64,000 nucleotides of DNA from Pseudonocardia sp. SCN 73-27 (GCA_001725415.1 MEGH01000007.1:42781-106780); one strand, 5' to 3'; shown: positions 8,300-18,779, counted from the first letter of the stretch. Translations and numbers: made by a program. The notes: generated from the letters alone by a model not told the origin.

Positions 8300-10771
8300 T
8301 CAGCCCGCGGTCAGGGCCCTGACCGTGTCGGCGTCGGGTGCGCGCAGTGCCTGGTCCGCCAGCGCTGCGGCTGCGGCCAGGTCGATGTCCCGGACCGACT
8401 GCTTCACCCCCGCGACGGCCGGTGCGGCGACGCTGAGCTCGCGCACCCCCAGCCCGACCAGCAGCGCCGCGGCGGCGTCGTCGGCGGCGACCTCCCCGCA
8501 GACGGCGACGAGGACGTCGTCGCCCGCGCCGCGACAGGTCGCCGCGACCAGGGCGAGCACCGCCGGGTCGAGGGGGTCGGCCAGGGCGGCGACCGCGTCG
8601 TTGCCGCGTTCGGCGGCGAGCGCGTACTGGGTGAGGTCGTTGGTGCCGATGGACAGGAAATCGACGTGCGGGGCGAAGGCCGCGGCCCGCAGCGCCGCCG
8701 CGGGGACCTCGACCATCATCCCGACCTGCAGCTCCGCCGGGACTCCCCTGCCCTCGGCGGCGATCGCCGCGTCGAGGGCGGCGCGGGCGGCGGCGAGCTC
8801 GGCGACCGTCGAGACCATGGGGAACATGACGCTCACCGGCGTCGCGTGCGCGGTGCGGACGATGGCGCGCAGCTGCGTCGCGAACAGGTCCGGCGCCCGC
8901 AGCGCGAGGCGGAGGCCGCGCACCCCGAGGAAGGGGTTGGCCTCGACGGGTGCGGGCACGTAGGGCAGCGGTTTGTCCCCGCCGACATCGAGGGTGCGCA
9001 GCGTGATGCGGCGCCCGCCGAGCGCGGCGGCGACCTCGCGGTAGGCGGCCTCCTGCTCGTCGACGCCGGGTGCGTCGTCGCGGCCGAGGAAGAGGAACTC
9101 GGTGCGGACCAGCCCGGCGAGGTCGGCACCCGTCGCCGCGGCGGCGTCGGCGGCGGAGCCGGCGTTGACGCCGACGAGGACGGTCGTGCCGTCGCGGGTC
9201 GTCGCGGGTTCCGACGCGCGGGCGCGGGCGGCGCGGTCGCGGTCGGCCCGCTCGGCAGCGCGGCCGGCGAACCGGTCGGCCTGCTCGGGCGTGGGGTCGA
9301 GGAGGACCTCGCCGGTGGCACCGTCGACGGCGACGACGGTCCCGGCGGCGACGTCGAGGACGTGCGCCCCGGCGCCGACGACGGCCGGGATTCCCTTGGC
9401 GCGCAGCAGGATCGCGGCGTGCGCGGTCGGGCTGCCGGCGGCGAGGACGACCCCGGTGACGGTGGCGGGGTCGAGCCCGGCGGCGTCGGCGGGGGTGAGG
9501 TCGGCAGCGACGAGCACACCGTCACCGGGTGCGGCGGCGGGTGCGCCTGCGCCGGTGAGGGCGCGCAGCACCTCGTCGCCGACGGCGCGGACGTCGGCGG
9601 CGCGGGCGCGCAGGTACTCCCCGGGCAGCGCGGCGAACCGGGCGGCGGCGATGTCGACGGCGTCGGCCCAGGCCCGGCCGGCGGCGCTGCCTGCGGCGAT
9701 GCGGGCGTGGGCGTCGCCGGCGAGGTCGGGGTCGTCGAGCAGCGCGAGGTGGGCGTCGAAGATCGCGGCCTCGTCGGCGCCCGCAGTGGCGACGGTGTGG
9801 TCGCGGACGGCCTCGATGGCATGGGCGGCATCGGCGCGGGCGCGGTCGAGCCGAGCCTGTTCGTCCGAGGGGTCGTCGGCAGGGGTGTCGTCGAAGTCGA
9901 ACGCCGCCGCGCGCAGCGGGCGGGCGGGGCCGACGGCGATCCCGGGTGAGGCGCCGAGGGGGCGGACGGGCGCGTCCTGCGCCCAGACCTGCTGCGGCGC
10001 ACCAGAAACGGGACGAACAGCCCTGGTCAGGCCCGAGTCCGCCGCGGCGGCGGCGAGCTGGTCGAGGGCTGTGGTGGCGTCGGGGCCGGTCGCACGGATC
10101 TCGATGACGTGGCCGACGAGACCGCCGAGCGTCGCCAGCCGCGACAGGCTGGCGACCGGCGCCCAGTCCGATCCGGTGGAGGTGTTGCGCGCCTGCACGT
10201 CGGCGTCGAGCCCGCGCACGGCGCCGACGAGCCGCGACGCCGGGCGGGCGTGCAGGCCGTGCGGGTCGGCGAGGGTGAGCGTGATCGTGGGGCCGTCGGC
10301 GGCGGGCCCGGCCGGGGCCTCCGATGCTGCCGTGGCGCCGCCGAGCTGGGTGGACTTCGCGGTCAGGGCGTCGGTCGCCTCGGCGGCGACGGCCGCGCTG
10401 TCCGCGCCGCCCGCCGCGGTGACGACGGCAGCGACCAGCCCTTCGACGAGCGGCGCCGCGCAGAGCACGACACGGCCGGCCAGGTCGGGGTCGAGCATCT
10501 CCAACGCCAGCTCGGCGGAGAGCACGGCGCTGCCCAGGTCCATGAGCACGACGACGCCGGCGCCGTCGTCGGCGGCCGCGACCGCCGTCATGATCGCGGC
10601 GGCGTCGGTGCCGAAGGTGGTCTCGTCGAGACCCGCGGCGACCTCGATCCGCGGGCCGCCCTCGTGCACCATCTCCCGGGCCAGCGCGACGGCGGCGTCG
10701 GCCAGCGCCCGGGAGTGCGAGACGACGACGATCCCGACGAGCGTGCCGACCGTGTCGACGGGAGCGGTCAC
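8300..10771 (-). CDS. dhaM: DhaM: fused EIIA(Man-like)-HPr-enzyme I phosphotransferase of dihydroxyacetone kinase
   Basis: This 823-residue protein passes phosphate from PEP to the DhaL-bound ADP. Three PTS units follow in order: an EIIA-mannose-like domain with phospho-His19 (VVSHSRAL), HPr at about 162-245 with His174 (HGLHARPA), and enzyme I from about 270 with phospho-His451 (SPTAHAAILLRAKG). The full C-terminal PEP-binding barrel is present (IGTNDLTQY region). E. coli DhaM is shorter, with a truncated enzyme I, and relies on general PTS proteins; here the chain looks self-sufficient. It is the last gene of dhaKLM and overlaps the dhaL end by four bases. Confidence 0.92.
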   Translation of the reverse strand: MTAPVDTVGTLVGIVVVSHSRALADAAVALAREMVHEGGPRIEVAAGLDETTFGTDAAAIMTAVAAADDGAGVVVLMDLGSAVLSAELALEMLDPDLAGRVVLCAAPLVEGLVAAVVTAAGGADSAAVAAEATDALTAKSTQLGGATAASEAPAGPAADGPTITLTLADPHGLHARPASRLVGAVRGLDADVQARNTSTGSDWAPVASLSRLATLGGLVGHVIEIRATGPDATTALDQLAAAAADSGLTRAVRPVSGAPQQVWAQDAPVRPLGASPGIAVGPARPLRAAAFDFDDTPADDPSDEQARLDRARADAAHAIEAVRDHTVATAGADEAAIFDAHLALLDDPDLAGDAHARIAAGSAAGRAWADAVDIAAARFAALPGEYLRARAADVRAVGDEVLRALTGAGAPAAAPGDGVLVAADLTPADAAGLDPATVTGVVLAAGSPTAHAAILLRAKGIPAVVGAGAHVLDVAAGTVVAVDGATGEVLLDPTPEQADRFAGRAAERADRDRAARARASEPATTRDGTTVLVGVNAGSAADAAAATGADLAGLVRTEFLFLGRDDAPGVDEQEAAYREVAAALGGRRITLRTLDVGGDKPLPYVPAPVEANPFLGVRGLRLALRAPDLFATQLRAIVRTAHATPVSVMFPMVSTVAELAAARAALDAAIAAEGRGVPAELQVGMMVEVPAAALRAAAFAPHVDFLSIGTNDLTQYALAAERGNDAVAALADPLDPAVLALVAATCRGAGDDVLVAVCGEVAADDAAAALLVGLGVRELSVAAPAVAGVKQSVRDIDLAAAAALADQALRAPDADTVRALTAG

Positions 10772-11393
10772 GCCAGTGCGTCGGCGGCAGCCGCCACGAG
10801 CATGGTGACCGACGTGGCGCCGGGGTCCTGGTGTCCGACGCTGCGTTCGCCCAGGTAGCTGGCACGGCCCTTGCGGGCGACGAGCGGGATCGTCGCGTCC
10901 CGACCCGCCTCGGCGGCCGCGGTGGCGGTCCGCAGCGACTCCGCCAGCGGGTCGCCGTCGGCCAGCGCGGCGTCGAGCGCGTCGACGGCCGGGGCGAGGG
11001 CGTCGAACATCGTCTTGTCGCCCGCCTCGGCCTTCCCGCGGGCGACGACGCCCTCCAGACCGGCACGCAGCGCCTTGGCGAACGCGGGCCCGTCGAGCTC
11101 GGTGACCTCGCCCGACGCGGTCGCGACGCGCAGGAAGAACGTCCCGTACAACGGTCCGCTCGCCCCGCCGACGGTGCTGACCAGCGTCATCCCGACCTTC
11201 TTGAACAGCGCTGCGGCCGTGGGCTGCGACTCGGCGTCGAGGGCGGCGACGACCGCGGTCATGCCACGGTCGAGGTTGATGCCGTGGTCGGCGTCGCCGA
11301 TCGCGGCATCGAGCCGGGTCAGCTCGTCACGGTTCTCGCGCACCGCGACGGCGAAGCGTCGTACCCAGTCCGTGAGCTGGTCGAGTGCCGCGC

Positions 11394-11397
<4 letters not shown>
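10768..11397 (-). CDS. dhaL: Dihydroxyacetone kinase ADP-binding subunit DhaL
   Basis: The protein has 209 residues, the normal DhaL length. The Mg/ADP-binding aspartates are visible as Asp30, Asp35 and Asp37 in [12 protein letters not shown], and [12 protein letters not shown] (about 75-86) is the conserved nucleotide-binding glycine region. DhaL holds ADP, which is rephosphorylated by DhaM and phosphorylates dihydroxyacetone on DhaK. The ATG at 11397 overlaps the dhaK stop (ATGA); a run of six G lies just upstream as ribosome site. A longer open frame upstream is antisense or shadow sequence. Confidence 0.95.
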
Positions 11398-12395
<998 letters not shown>

Positions 12396-12431
12396 CGTGG
12401 GCCCTCCGTTGGGCGCGACCGTGGTCTGGCG

Positions 12432-12477
12432 GCACGTGCAGACGAGCTGAACGCGTTTCGACTATGCCGAACGTGCA
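12432..12477. promoter_or_regulatory. Candidate IclR operators between dhaK and the regulator gene
   Basis: Three symmetric elements lie in the 169-base divergent spacer. GCACGTGC is a perfect palindrome at 12432-12439. TTCG-N7-CGAA is an inverted repeat at 12457-12471. ACGTGCA is repeated directly at 12434-12440 and 12471-12477, 37 bases apart. IclR-family proteins bind as dimers or tetramers to paired sites of this kind. The assignment to this regulator is inferred from position. Confidence 0.45.
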
Positions 12478-12564
12478 TCGGAAGCTACGCTCACCCGGGG
12501 GGCAGGGCAAGACCCGTCCGACACCGCAACGACATCCGCAACGACGTGGCAGGAGGAGGCCGGC

Positions 12565-13359
12565 GTGATCCAGTCCGTGGACCGCGCGGTGCGCATCCTC
12601 ACCGCGCTGCAGGGTGCCCGCCGGATGGGCCTCGGCGAGCTCGCCGCCCAGCTCGAGCTCGCACCGTCGACGGTGCACGGAATCGTCCGCACCCTGCTCG
12701 ACCACGGGATGATCGCCCAGGAGCGCGACTCCGGCCGCTACCGGCTCGGCCCCGCCACGCTGCGCCTGGGCAACGTCTACCTCGACACCCTGGAGCTGCG
12801 CTCGCGCTCGGTGCCGTGGGCCGAGGACCTGGCCGCCCGCACCGGGATGGCGGTACGCACCGCCGTGCTGCTGGCCGGTGTCGACCGTGACCTGCCCGAA
12901 CGCGACGTCATCGTCGTCGCCCACGAGCCCCGCCCCCGCGGCGGGCGCCAGATGAACGAGGTCGGCATCGTCGTCCCCGCCCACGCGTGCGCGCTCGGCA
13001 AAGCGCTGCTGGCCTTCGACGACACGGCACTCCCGGAGACGGATACGTTGCGCAGCATGACCGGCGAGACCATCACCGACCCGGCGCGGCTGCGCGCCGA
13101 GCTGGCCGCCGTGCGTGCGGCCGGCATCGCCACCGAGTCCGAGGAGGCCGTCCTCGGCGAGTACGGCGTCGCCGCCCCGGTCGGCGACCACAGCGGGGCC
13201 GTGGCCGGCGCGATCGGGCTCGTGGTGCCGCAGACCGACTGGCCGCTCGACCCCGTCGCCGCCGACGCGCTGCGCGCCGCCGCCCGCAGCATCTCCCGCG
13301 AGCTCGGCGCCGCGTCGTGGCCGCCCGCGGTCACCGAGCGCCCGGCGGCGAGCGCATGA
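12565..13359 (+). CDS. IclR-family transcriptional regulator of the dha operon
   Basis: The protein has 264 residues: a winged helix-turn-helix at residues 1-65 (MGLGELAAQLELAPSTVHG) and an IclR effector domain at about 80-250 (VVPAHACALGKALLAF). The GTG start at 12565 has a strong AGGAGGAGG site at 12551-12559. It is divergent from dhaKLM, like GylR-type glycerol regulators, and probably senses glycerol, dihydroxyacetone or a phosphorylated derivative. A stretch around 110-125 (DRDLPERDVIVV) looks like an insertion in the effector domain. Its stop overlaps the start of an aldo/keto reductase gene, so regulator and reductase form one unit. Confidence 0.9.
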   Translation: MIQSVDRAVRILTALQGARRMGLGELAAQLELAPSTVHGIVRTLLDHGMIAQERDSGRYRLGPATLRLGNVYLDTLELRSRSVPWAEDLAARTGMAVRTAVLLAGVDRDLPERDVIVVAHEPRPRGGRQMNEVGIVVPAHACALGKALLAFDDTALPETDTLRSMTGETITDPARLRAELAAVRAAGIATESEEAVLGEYGVAAPVGDHSGAVAGAIGLVVPQTDWPLDPVAADALRAAARSISRELGAASWPPAVTERPAASA

Positions 13360-14315
13360 GCGCGAAGCTGGGCATCGGGCTGGCCGCCGTCGCGCGGCCC
13401 GCCTACATCACGTCGGGCCGCGCGCACGACCTCGGCTCGGAACGCAGCGTGGAGTCGCTGCGCGACCGCACGTGGGAGGTCCTCGACGCCGCGGTCGCGT
13501 GCGGGGTCGACTACATCGACGTCGCCCGCTCCTACGGGCGCGCCGAGGAGTTCCTCGCGGGCTGGCTCGACGCCCACCCCGGCGTGCGGGTCGAGGTCGG
13601 GTCGAAGTGGGGCTACCGCTACGTGGGCGACTGGCGCACCGATGCCGCCGTCCACGAGGTCAAGGACCACTCGATCACCGCGTTCACCGAGCAGCTCGCG
13701 CTCACCCGCGCCACGCTGGGCAACCGGTTCGGCGTCTACCACGTGCACTCGGCCACGCTCGACACCGGAGTCCTCGCCGACACGTCCCTGCACAACCAGC
13801 TGGCGGCACTGCGCGACGAGGGTGTCCGCGTCGGCATCTCGACGTCGGGCCCGCGTCAGACCGAGGCGATCCGGCGCGCCCTGGAGATCCAGGTCAACGG
13901 GCGGCCGCTGTTCACGTCCATCCAGTCGACGTGGAACGTGCTGGAGCCGTCGGCGGGCCCGGCGCTGGCCGAGGCCGCCGCCACGGGCGCGCGGGTGATC
14001 GTCAAGGAGCCGGTGGCCAACGGACTGCTCGCCCCCGGCGGTCAGGACGGCTCCCCCGTCGCGACGAAGGCGGCGGCACTCGCCGACGAGGCCGGCGTCG
14101 GCATCGACAAGCTCGCGATCGCGGTGGCGCTGGCCCGGCCGTGGGCGTGGCGGGTGCTCTCCGGCGGTGTCGACGGCGCGCAGGTCCGCAGCAACGCGGC
14201 CGCGGCCGACGTCGACCTGCGGGGCATCGACACGGCCCTGCTCGAAGAGCTCTCCGACCTCGCCCGGCCGCCCGAGGAGTACTGGGCGACCCGCTCGGCG
14301 CGCGCCTGGAGCTGA
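13356..14315 (+). CDS. Aldo/keto reductase
   Basis: This 319-residue TIM-barrel NAD(P)H oxidoreductase shows the AKR catalytic tetrad: Asp55, Tyr60 (VARSYGRAEEFL), Lys84 (GSKWGYRY) and His129 or His131 (YHVHSATL). It resembles the D-threo-aldose/L-fucose dehydrogenase branch. The ATG overlaps the iclR stop (ATGA). Linked to the dihydroxyacetone kinase region, it may interconvert glycerol-derived carbonyls (glyceraldehyde, dihydroxyacetone) and alcohols; this role is inferred from context only. Confidence 0.87.
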   Translation: MSAKLGIGLAAVARPAYITSGRAHDLGSERSVESLRDRTWEVLDAAVACGVDYIDVARSYGRAEEFLAGWLDAHPGVRVEVGSKWGYRYVGDWRTDAAVHEVKDHSITAFTEQLALTRATLGNRFGVYHVHSATLDTGVLADTSLHNQLAALRDEGVRVGISTSGPRQTEAIRRALEIQVNGRPLFTSIQSTWNVLEPSAGPALAEAAATGARVIVKEPVANGLLAPGGQDGSPVATKAAALADEAGVGIDKLAIAVALARPWAWRVLSGGVDGAQVRSNAAAADVDLRGIDTALLEELSDLARPPEEYWATRSARAWS

Positions 14316-14372
14316 GCCGGCGGGCGATGAGCCCGGGCGTGCGCCGGTCGGGATCTTCGGGCGGGACCGTCG

Positions 14373-15563
14373 GTGCGGCGTGATGGACTGTCGGACGTGG
14401 AACCGATCACCGTCGCCGCCCGCCGGGCGCGGCTCGTCGCCCGGCACCGGCTGGGCACGGCGACCCGGGCGTCCGGCGACCCGGCCGGTGTCGTCGCGGC
14501 GGCGTCGGCGGTGCTCGGCCTGCACGCCACCGACCCGGCCACGGTGCACCTGGCTGCCCTGGCCCGCACCGACGGCGCGGGCGTCGCCGACGTCGAGCAC
14601 GCCCTCTACACGCAGCGCTCCCTCGTCCGCATGCTCGGCATGCGCCGCACGGTGTGGGTGCTCGACCGGGAGACGGCGGCGCTGGTCCAGCACGGGTGCG
14701 CGCACACCGTCGCCGCGACCCAGCGGAAACGGCTGGTCTCCCACCTCGACGGGTCCGGGATCGGCGACGCCGGGGCCTGGCTCGCCGAGGTCGAGGCCGA
14801 GACGCTGGCCGCGCTGCACGCGCGCGGGGAGGCGTTCGCCGCCGACCTGGCCGCCGACGTCCCGCGGCTGCGTACCCGGATCGCCGCCACCGAGCAGAAC
14901 GCCACGGCCCGGGTCCTGCTGCAGCTGGCCGTCGACGGGCACATCGTCCGGGGCAGGCCGCGCGGGTCGTGGACGTCCACGCAGTACCGCTGGTCACCGG
15001 CCGCGACGTGGCTGGGCGACCCGCTCGCCGCGCTGCCGGTCGAGGCCGCACAGGCGGGGTTGGCCGCGCGCTGGCTGCGCGTCTTCGGTCCCGCGCCGGT
15101 GTCGGACCTGCGCTGGTTCACCGGCTGGACCGCGCGTGAGACCTCCCGGGCGCTCGCGGCGCTCGACGTCGTCGACGTCGACCTCGACGGCACGCCCGGC
15201 ATCCGGCTCGCCGACGACCCCGTCGATCCCGTCGAGCCGCCCGCCGAGGCGGTGCTGCTGCCCGCGCTCGACCCGACGCCGATGGGCTGGCAGGCGCGCG
15301 ACTGGTTCCTCGGCCCGCACCGCGACCTGCTGTTCGACCGGACCGGCAACATCGGGCCGACGGTGTGGTGGGAGGGCCGGGTCGTCGGCGGCTGGGCGCA
15401 GCGCCAGGACGCGGAGGTCGTCGTCCGGGTGCTGGAGGACGTGGGCGCGGAGGCGACCGATGCCGTCGAGGCGGCGGCGCACCGGGTCGCGACGCACGTC
15501 GGCAGCACCCGCGTCGTACCGCGGTTCCGGACGCCGCTCGAGAAGGAACTGGCGTCGAGCTGA
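14373..15563 (+). CDS. HTH_42 (YcaQ/AlkZ-related) winged-helix protein
   Basis: The 396-residue protein belongs to the winged-helix DNA-binding family that includes the crosslink-repair glycosylases AlkZ and YcaQ/AlkX. Family landmarks are the N-terminal GLHATDPATVHLAAL (residues 49-63), RSLVRMLGMRRTVWVL, and the C-terminal LLPALDPTPMGWQARDWFLG with GNIGPTVWWEGRVVGGW. Where AlkZ has the catalytic Q-x-Q and YcaQ has Q-x-D, this protein has His51-Ala-Thr53, so glycosylase activity cannot be assumed. GTG 14373 is used; GTG 14397 is an equally plausible start. Confidence 0.75.
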   Translation: MRRDGLSDVEPITVAARRARLVARHRLGTATRASGDPAGVVAAASAVLGLHATDPATVHLAALARTDGAGVADVEHALYTQRSLVRMLGMRRTVWVLDRETAALVQHGCAHTVAATQRKRLVSHLDGSGIGDAGAWLAEVEAETLAALHARGEAFAADLAADVPRLRTRIAATEQNATARVLLQLAVDGHIVRGRPRGSWTSTQYRWSPAATWLGDPLAALPVEAAQAGLAARWLRVFGPAPVSDLRWFTGWTARETSRALAALDVVDVDLDGTPGIRLADDPVDPVEPPAEAVLLPALDPTPMGWQARDWFLGPHRDLLFDRTGNIGPTVWWEGRVVGGWAQRQDAEVVVRVLEDVGAEATDAVEAAAHRVATHVGSTRVVPRFRTPLEKELASS

Positions 15564-15621
15564 TCGCTTGTCCGGGGCGCCGTCCGGGGAGCATCCTCGA
15601 CCCGGCACCCCGGGAGGTGGC

Positions 15622-16575
15622 ATGCCGGTCTGGGACATCGCGCGGCGCCCGCCCGCGGAGCAGTTCGCGATGTGGCACGACGTCATCTGCCGCGCCTTCG
15701 TGCCGCTCACCCCGACCCGCACCGCGTCGGACGCGCGCGGGTTCCCGGCGCGTGTGGAGACCCGCGAGCTGGGCGCGGTCAACCGGGCCCGCATCGACTC
15801 CCAGCCCCAGCTGACCGTGCACGGCCCCCGCGAGGTGGCCCGCTCGGACGGCGAGTACGTGTTCGTCAACCTGCAGGTCCACGGCCGCTGCCACGTCCGG
15901 CACCGGGTCGGGTCCGACGAGGTCGACGCCGTCGTGGCCCCGGGCCAGTTCGTCGTGCTCGACACGACCGAGCCCTATCACCTGCGGTTCGACGAGCCCT
16001 GGCGGATGTTGTCGTTCCGTGTGCCCCACCGCGGGCTCGGCGGACGGCCTCGGCCGGCTTTGCTGGGCCGGGCCGTCGACGGCGGCTCCGGCACCGGGCA
16101 CGTCGTCGCGACGCTCGTGCAGTCGTTGTGGCGCATGGACGATCATGCCGGCGCCCAGCCGGCAGCACCCGGTTCCGGGGCGCTCGACGATCTCGAGCGG
16201 TCCTTCGCCGCGGCCGTCGCCGCACTGCTCGGCACCCCGGGCGAGGAACCGGGGCACGACGCGCTGCGGGCCGCCGTGCTGCGCCACGTCGCCGCGAACC
16301 TCGGCGACCCCGGGCTGTCGGTCGCGGCGGTGGCGCGGCGGTTCGCGGTTTCCCCGCGCACGCTGCACGCGGCTTTCGCCGAGCACGACACGACGTTCGC
16401 CGCCGCCGTGCGGACGATGCGGCTGCAGCGCTGCTCCCGTGCCTTGCGCGACCCGGCCGAGACCGCGACGGTCACCGCGATCGCCGCCCGGTTCGGCTAC
16501 CTCGACCCGTCGGCGTTCAGCCGGGCCTTCCGCCGCGAGTACGGGATCGCGCCGCGCGACCTGCGCCGGAGCTGA
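15622..16575 (+). CDS. AraC-family transcriptional regulator
   Basis: The protein has 317 residues. The N-terminal part (to about 180) is a cupin-like sensing domain of the AraC_binding_2 type, with VAPGQFVVLDTTEPYHLRF as its hallmark. Two helix-turn-helix units follow at about 215-315; the second ends ARFGYLDPSAFSRAFRREYG, the classic AraC signature. GGGAGGTGG at 15612-15620 fixes the ATG at 15622. It lies 100 bases upstream of, and on the same strand as, an acyl-CoA-dehydrogenase gene, its likeliest target. Confidence 0.9.
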   Translation: MPVWDIARRPPAEQFAMWHDVICRAFVPLTPTRTASDARGFPARVETRELGAVNRARIDSQPQLTVHGPREVARSDGEYVFVNLQVHGRCHVRHRVGSDEVDAVVAPGQFVVLDTTEPYHLRFDEPWRMLSFRVPHRGLGGRPRPALLGRAVDGGSGTGHVVATLVQSLWRMDDHAGAQPAAPGSGALDDLERSFAAAVAALLGTPGEEPGHDALRAAVLRHVAANLGDPGLSVAAVARRFAVSPRTLHAAFAEHDTTFAAAVRTMRLQRCSRALRDPAETATVTAIAARFGYLDPSAFSRAFRREYGIAPRDLRRS

Positions 16576-16675
16576 CCCGCGCACGTTCTGCACGGTCCAT
16601 GTGCACGTCCGGCCGGGACGCGGGCCCGGCGTCCGTCGGACTCTGGGTGCTCACGCCGACGCAAGGGAGCCTCCC

Positions 16676-17911
16676 ATGGCCGTCTCCTTCACCCTGTCCC
16701 CCGCCCAGCAGCAGCTCAAGAAGGCCGCGCGCCAGTTCGCCGAGGAGCAGCTGGTCCCGCTCGCCGACGCCGTGCGTGCCGAGCCCGACCCGCTGCGCCG
16801 CGCCCTGCTCGCGCGACCGGTGTTCGAGAACGCCGTCGCCGCCGGGTTCCTGAAAGGGCTCGTCCCGGCACCGTTCGGCGGTGCCGCGGGCGACGGCGTC
16901 GACGCCGCGATCCTCGTCGAGGAGTGGGCCGCGAAGAGCCCCGACTTCGTCATCTCCATGGCCGGGCCGCTCATCGCGCTCGTCCCCGTCTACGAGGTGG
17001 GCACACCCGAGCAGATCCAGCGGTTCGTCGCACCGTTCCTCGCCGACTCCGGGGCGCCCGTCGCGGCGATGGCGTTCTCCGAGCCCGACGGCAGCGCCAA
17101 CTTCGACGCCCCGCCCCCGGCCGCGGGCACGCTGACCGTCGCGGTCCCCGACGGCGACCACTACGTCGTCGACGGTCGCAAGCAGTGGGCGTCGCACCTG
17201 CCCGGATGGGACGGCGACGGCCCCGACGTCATGACGATCGTGTGCCGCACACCCGGCGGCATCTCGCTGCTGGTCGCCGAGCGCGAGCACCTGGCCGGGC
17301 ACGTCGAGGTCGAGGAGTACATGGACCTGCCCGGGCTCGCCGGGTGCATGACCGCCCGGGTCCGGCTGCACGGCGTCCGTGTCCCGCGGGCCAACCTGCT
17401 CGGCGAGGAGGGACAGGGCGCGGCCTTGACGCGCAACGCGTTCGTCGCCAGCGGGGCGTCGATCGGCACCTTCGCGACGGCGGCCATGCGGGAGGCGTTC
17501 GCGGTCGCGCACCGGTTCGCGACGACACAGACCCGCGGCGGCGCCGTCCCGATCATCGAGCACCAGGCCGTCGCCGATCTGCTCGCCGACGCGAAGGGCC
17601 GCATCGAGGCCGTCCGGCTGCTGTCGTGGCGGGCGCTCGACGCCGCCCTGTCCGGCGACCCGGCCGGGCCGGAGCTCGCGTTGCACGCCAAGATCTTCGG
17701 CTCGGAGACCGCCGTCGCGGTGATCAACGACCTGGTACAGGTCGTCGGCGTCACCGCCTACGACACGGCGTTCCCGCTGCTGCGCCGGCTGCACGAGGCG
17801 CTCGCGTACCCGGTGATCGAGGGCAGCAACGTCGGCGTGCGGCGCCGACAGCTGCAGGCGATGCTCGCCGCCCCCGGCTACGACCCGCTCGCCGCGTCGG
17901 GGATGAGCTGA
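16676..17911 (+). CDS. Acyl-CoA dehydrogenase family flavoprotein
   Basis: The protein has 411 residues with the three-part ACAD fold: N-terminal helices (FTLSPAQQQLKKAARQFAEEQLVP), a middle beta domain at about 125-240 (MAFSEPDGSANF) and a C-terminal helical bundle (EHQAVADLLADAKGRIEAVRLL). The usual YEGT catalytic-Glu motif near the C-terminus is not present; the corresponding stretch reads ALAYPVIEGSNVGVRRRQ. It may be a non-classical dehydrogenase or a flavin-dependent oxygenase of the fold. An AAGGGAGC ribosome site precedes the ATG. The AraC gene upstream may control it. Confidence 0.8.
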   Translation: MAVSFTLSPAQQQLKKAARQFAEEQLVPLADAVRAEPDPLRRALLARPVFENAVAAGFLKGLVPAPFGGAAGDGVDAAILVEEWAAKSPDFVISMAGPLIALVPVYEVGTPEQIQRFVAPFLADSGAPVAAMAFSEPDGSANFDAPPPAAGTLTVAVPDGDHYVVDGRKQWASHLPGWDGDGPDVMTIVCRTPGGISLLVAEREHLAGHVEVEEYMDLPGLAGCMTARVRLHGVRVPRANLLGEEGQGAALTRNAFVASGASIGTFATAAMREAFAVAHRFATTQTRGGAVPIIEHQAVADLLADAKGRIEAVRLLSWRALDAALSGDPAGPELALHAKIFGSETAVAVINDLVQVVGVTAYDTAFPLLRRLHEALAYPVIEGSNVGVRRRQLQAMLAAPGYDPLAASGMS

Positions 17912-17924
17912 CCGGGACAAGGGA

Positions 17925-18611
17925 TCAGGACGGCAGGCCGAGCAGGGCGGGGAGGTCGGCGACGGAGTCGACGATCGCGTCGGCACCGGCGGCGCGCAGC
18001 GGCGCCGCCCGGTGCGCACCCGACAGCACGCCGACGGTCAGCCCCGCCCCGGCCCGGCGCCCGGCCACCATCGCCGACGTCGCGTCCCCCGCGGTCACGA
18101 CGTCGGCGGGCTCGGCGTCGAGCCGCGCGGCCGCGGTCAGCAGCATCGCGGGGTCGGGCAGGCCGCGGCCGTCGACGTCGGCCGGGCACACGGTGAGGTC
18201 GACGAGGTCGGTCCACCCGAGCGCGTCGACGATCTCGGTGTGCAGCGACGGCTGGAACCCGCTGGCCAGGCCGACGGAGATACCGGCCTCCCGCAGCAGC
18301 GTCATCGTCGTCGTCGCGCCGGGCACCTCGCGCAGCAGCCCCGCGGCGAGCCGGACGCGCAGCCGGGCGGCGAACGCCGCGTCGGCGTGGCGGGCCCGGC
18401 ACATGTCGCCGTCGAGCAGATCGCCGAACACCGAGAGCGACGCCCGGTCCATCGTGGCCTCGGCCTGCCGGCGCAACGCCGGGAACCGCGGGCCCGCGCT
18501 GGGCACCCGGACCGCGCCCAGGCCGGCGAGGACCGCGTCGAGGACCATCCCGTCGTCACACACCGTCGTGCCCGCCAGGTCGAGCAGCGCCAACCGCAGC
18601 GTCACCAGCAC
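17925..18611 (-). CDS. HAD-superfamily phosphonatase-like hydrolase
   Basis: The protein has 228 residues. HAD motif I is LLDLAGTTV with nucleophile Asp11; motif II falls in GLASGFQPS (about 115-123) and motif III/IV in DPAML...VTAGDATSAMVAGRRAGA. The form DxAGTT is shared with phosphonoacetaldehyde hydrolase (PhnX), hence the name phosphonatase-like. No phosphonate genes are nearby, so the substrate is unknown. The GTG at 18611 is one of two close in-frame starts. It ends 13 bases from the convergent ACAD gene. Confidence 0.82.
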   Translation of the reverse strand: MLVTLRLALLDLAGTTVCDDGMVLDAVLAGLGAVRVPSAGPRFPALRRQAEATMDRASLSVFGDLLDGDMCRARHADAAFAARLRVRLAAGLLREVPGATTTMTLLREAGISVGLASGFQPSLHTEIVDALGWTDLVDLTVCPADVDGRGLPDPAMLLTAAARLDAEPADVVTAGDATSAMVAGRRAGAGLTVGVLSGAHRAAPLRAAGADAIVDSVADLPALLGLPS

Positions 18612-18779
18612 CCCTGCGAGCCGTCGAGCACCATGCGGAGAACCTCACCGTCCGGTCATGACCGTTCGCCGACGAGCCGGTGTCGGCGAGGTGAACGACG
18701 GGCGGCCGCACGGCCCCGGTCGCGCATCGCCCGTCCGGGGCGTTCACTCGGGGCCGGCGACGGGCGTGTGGGAGGCGGG

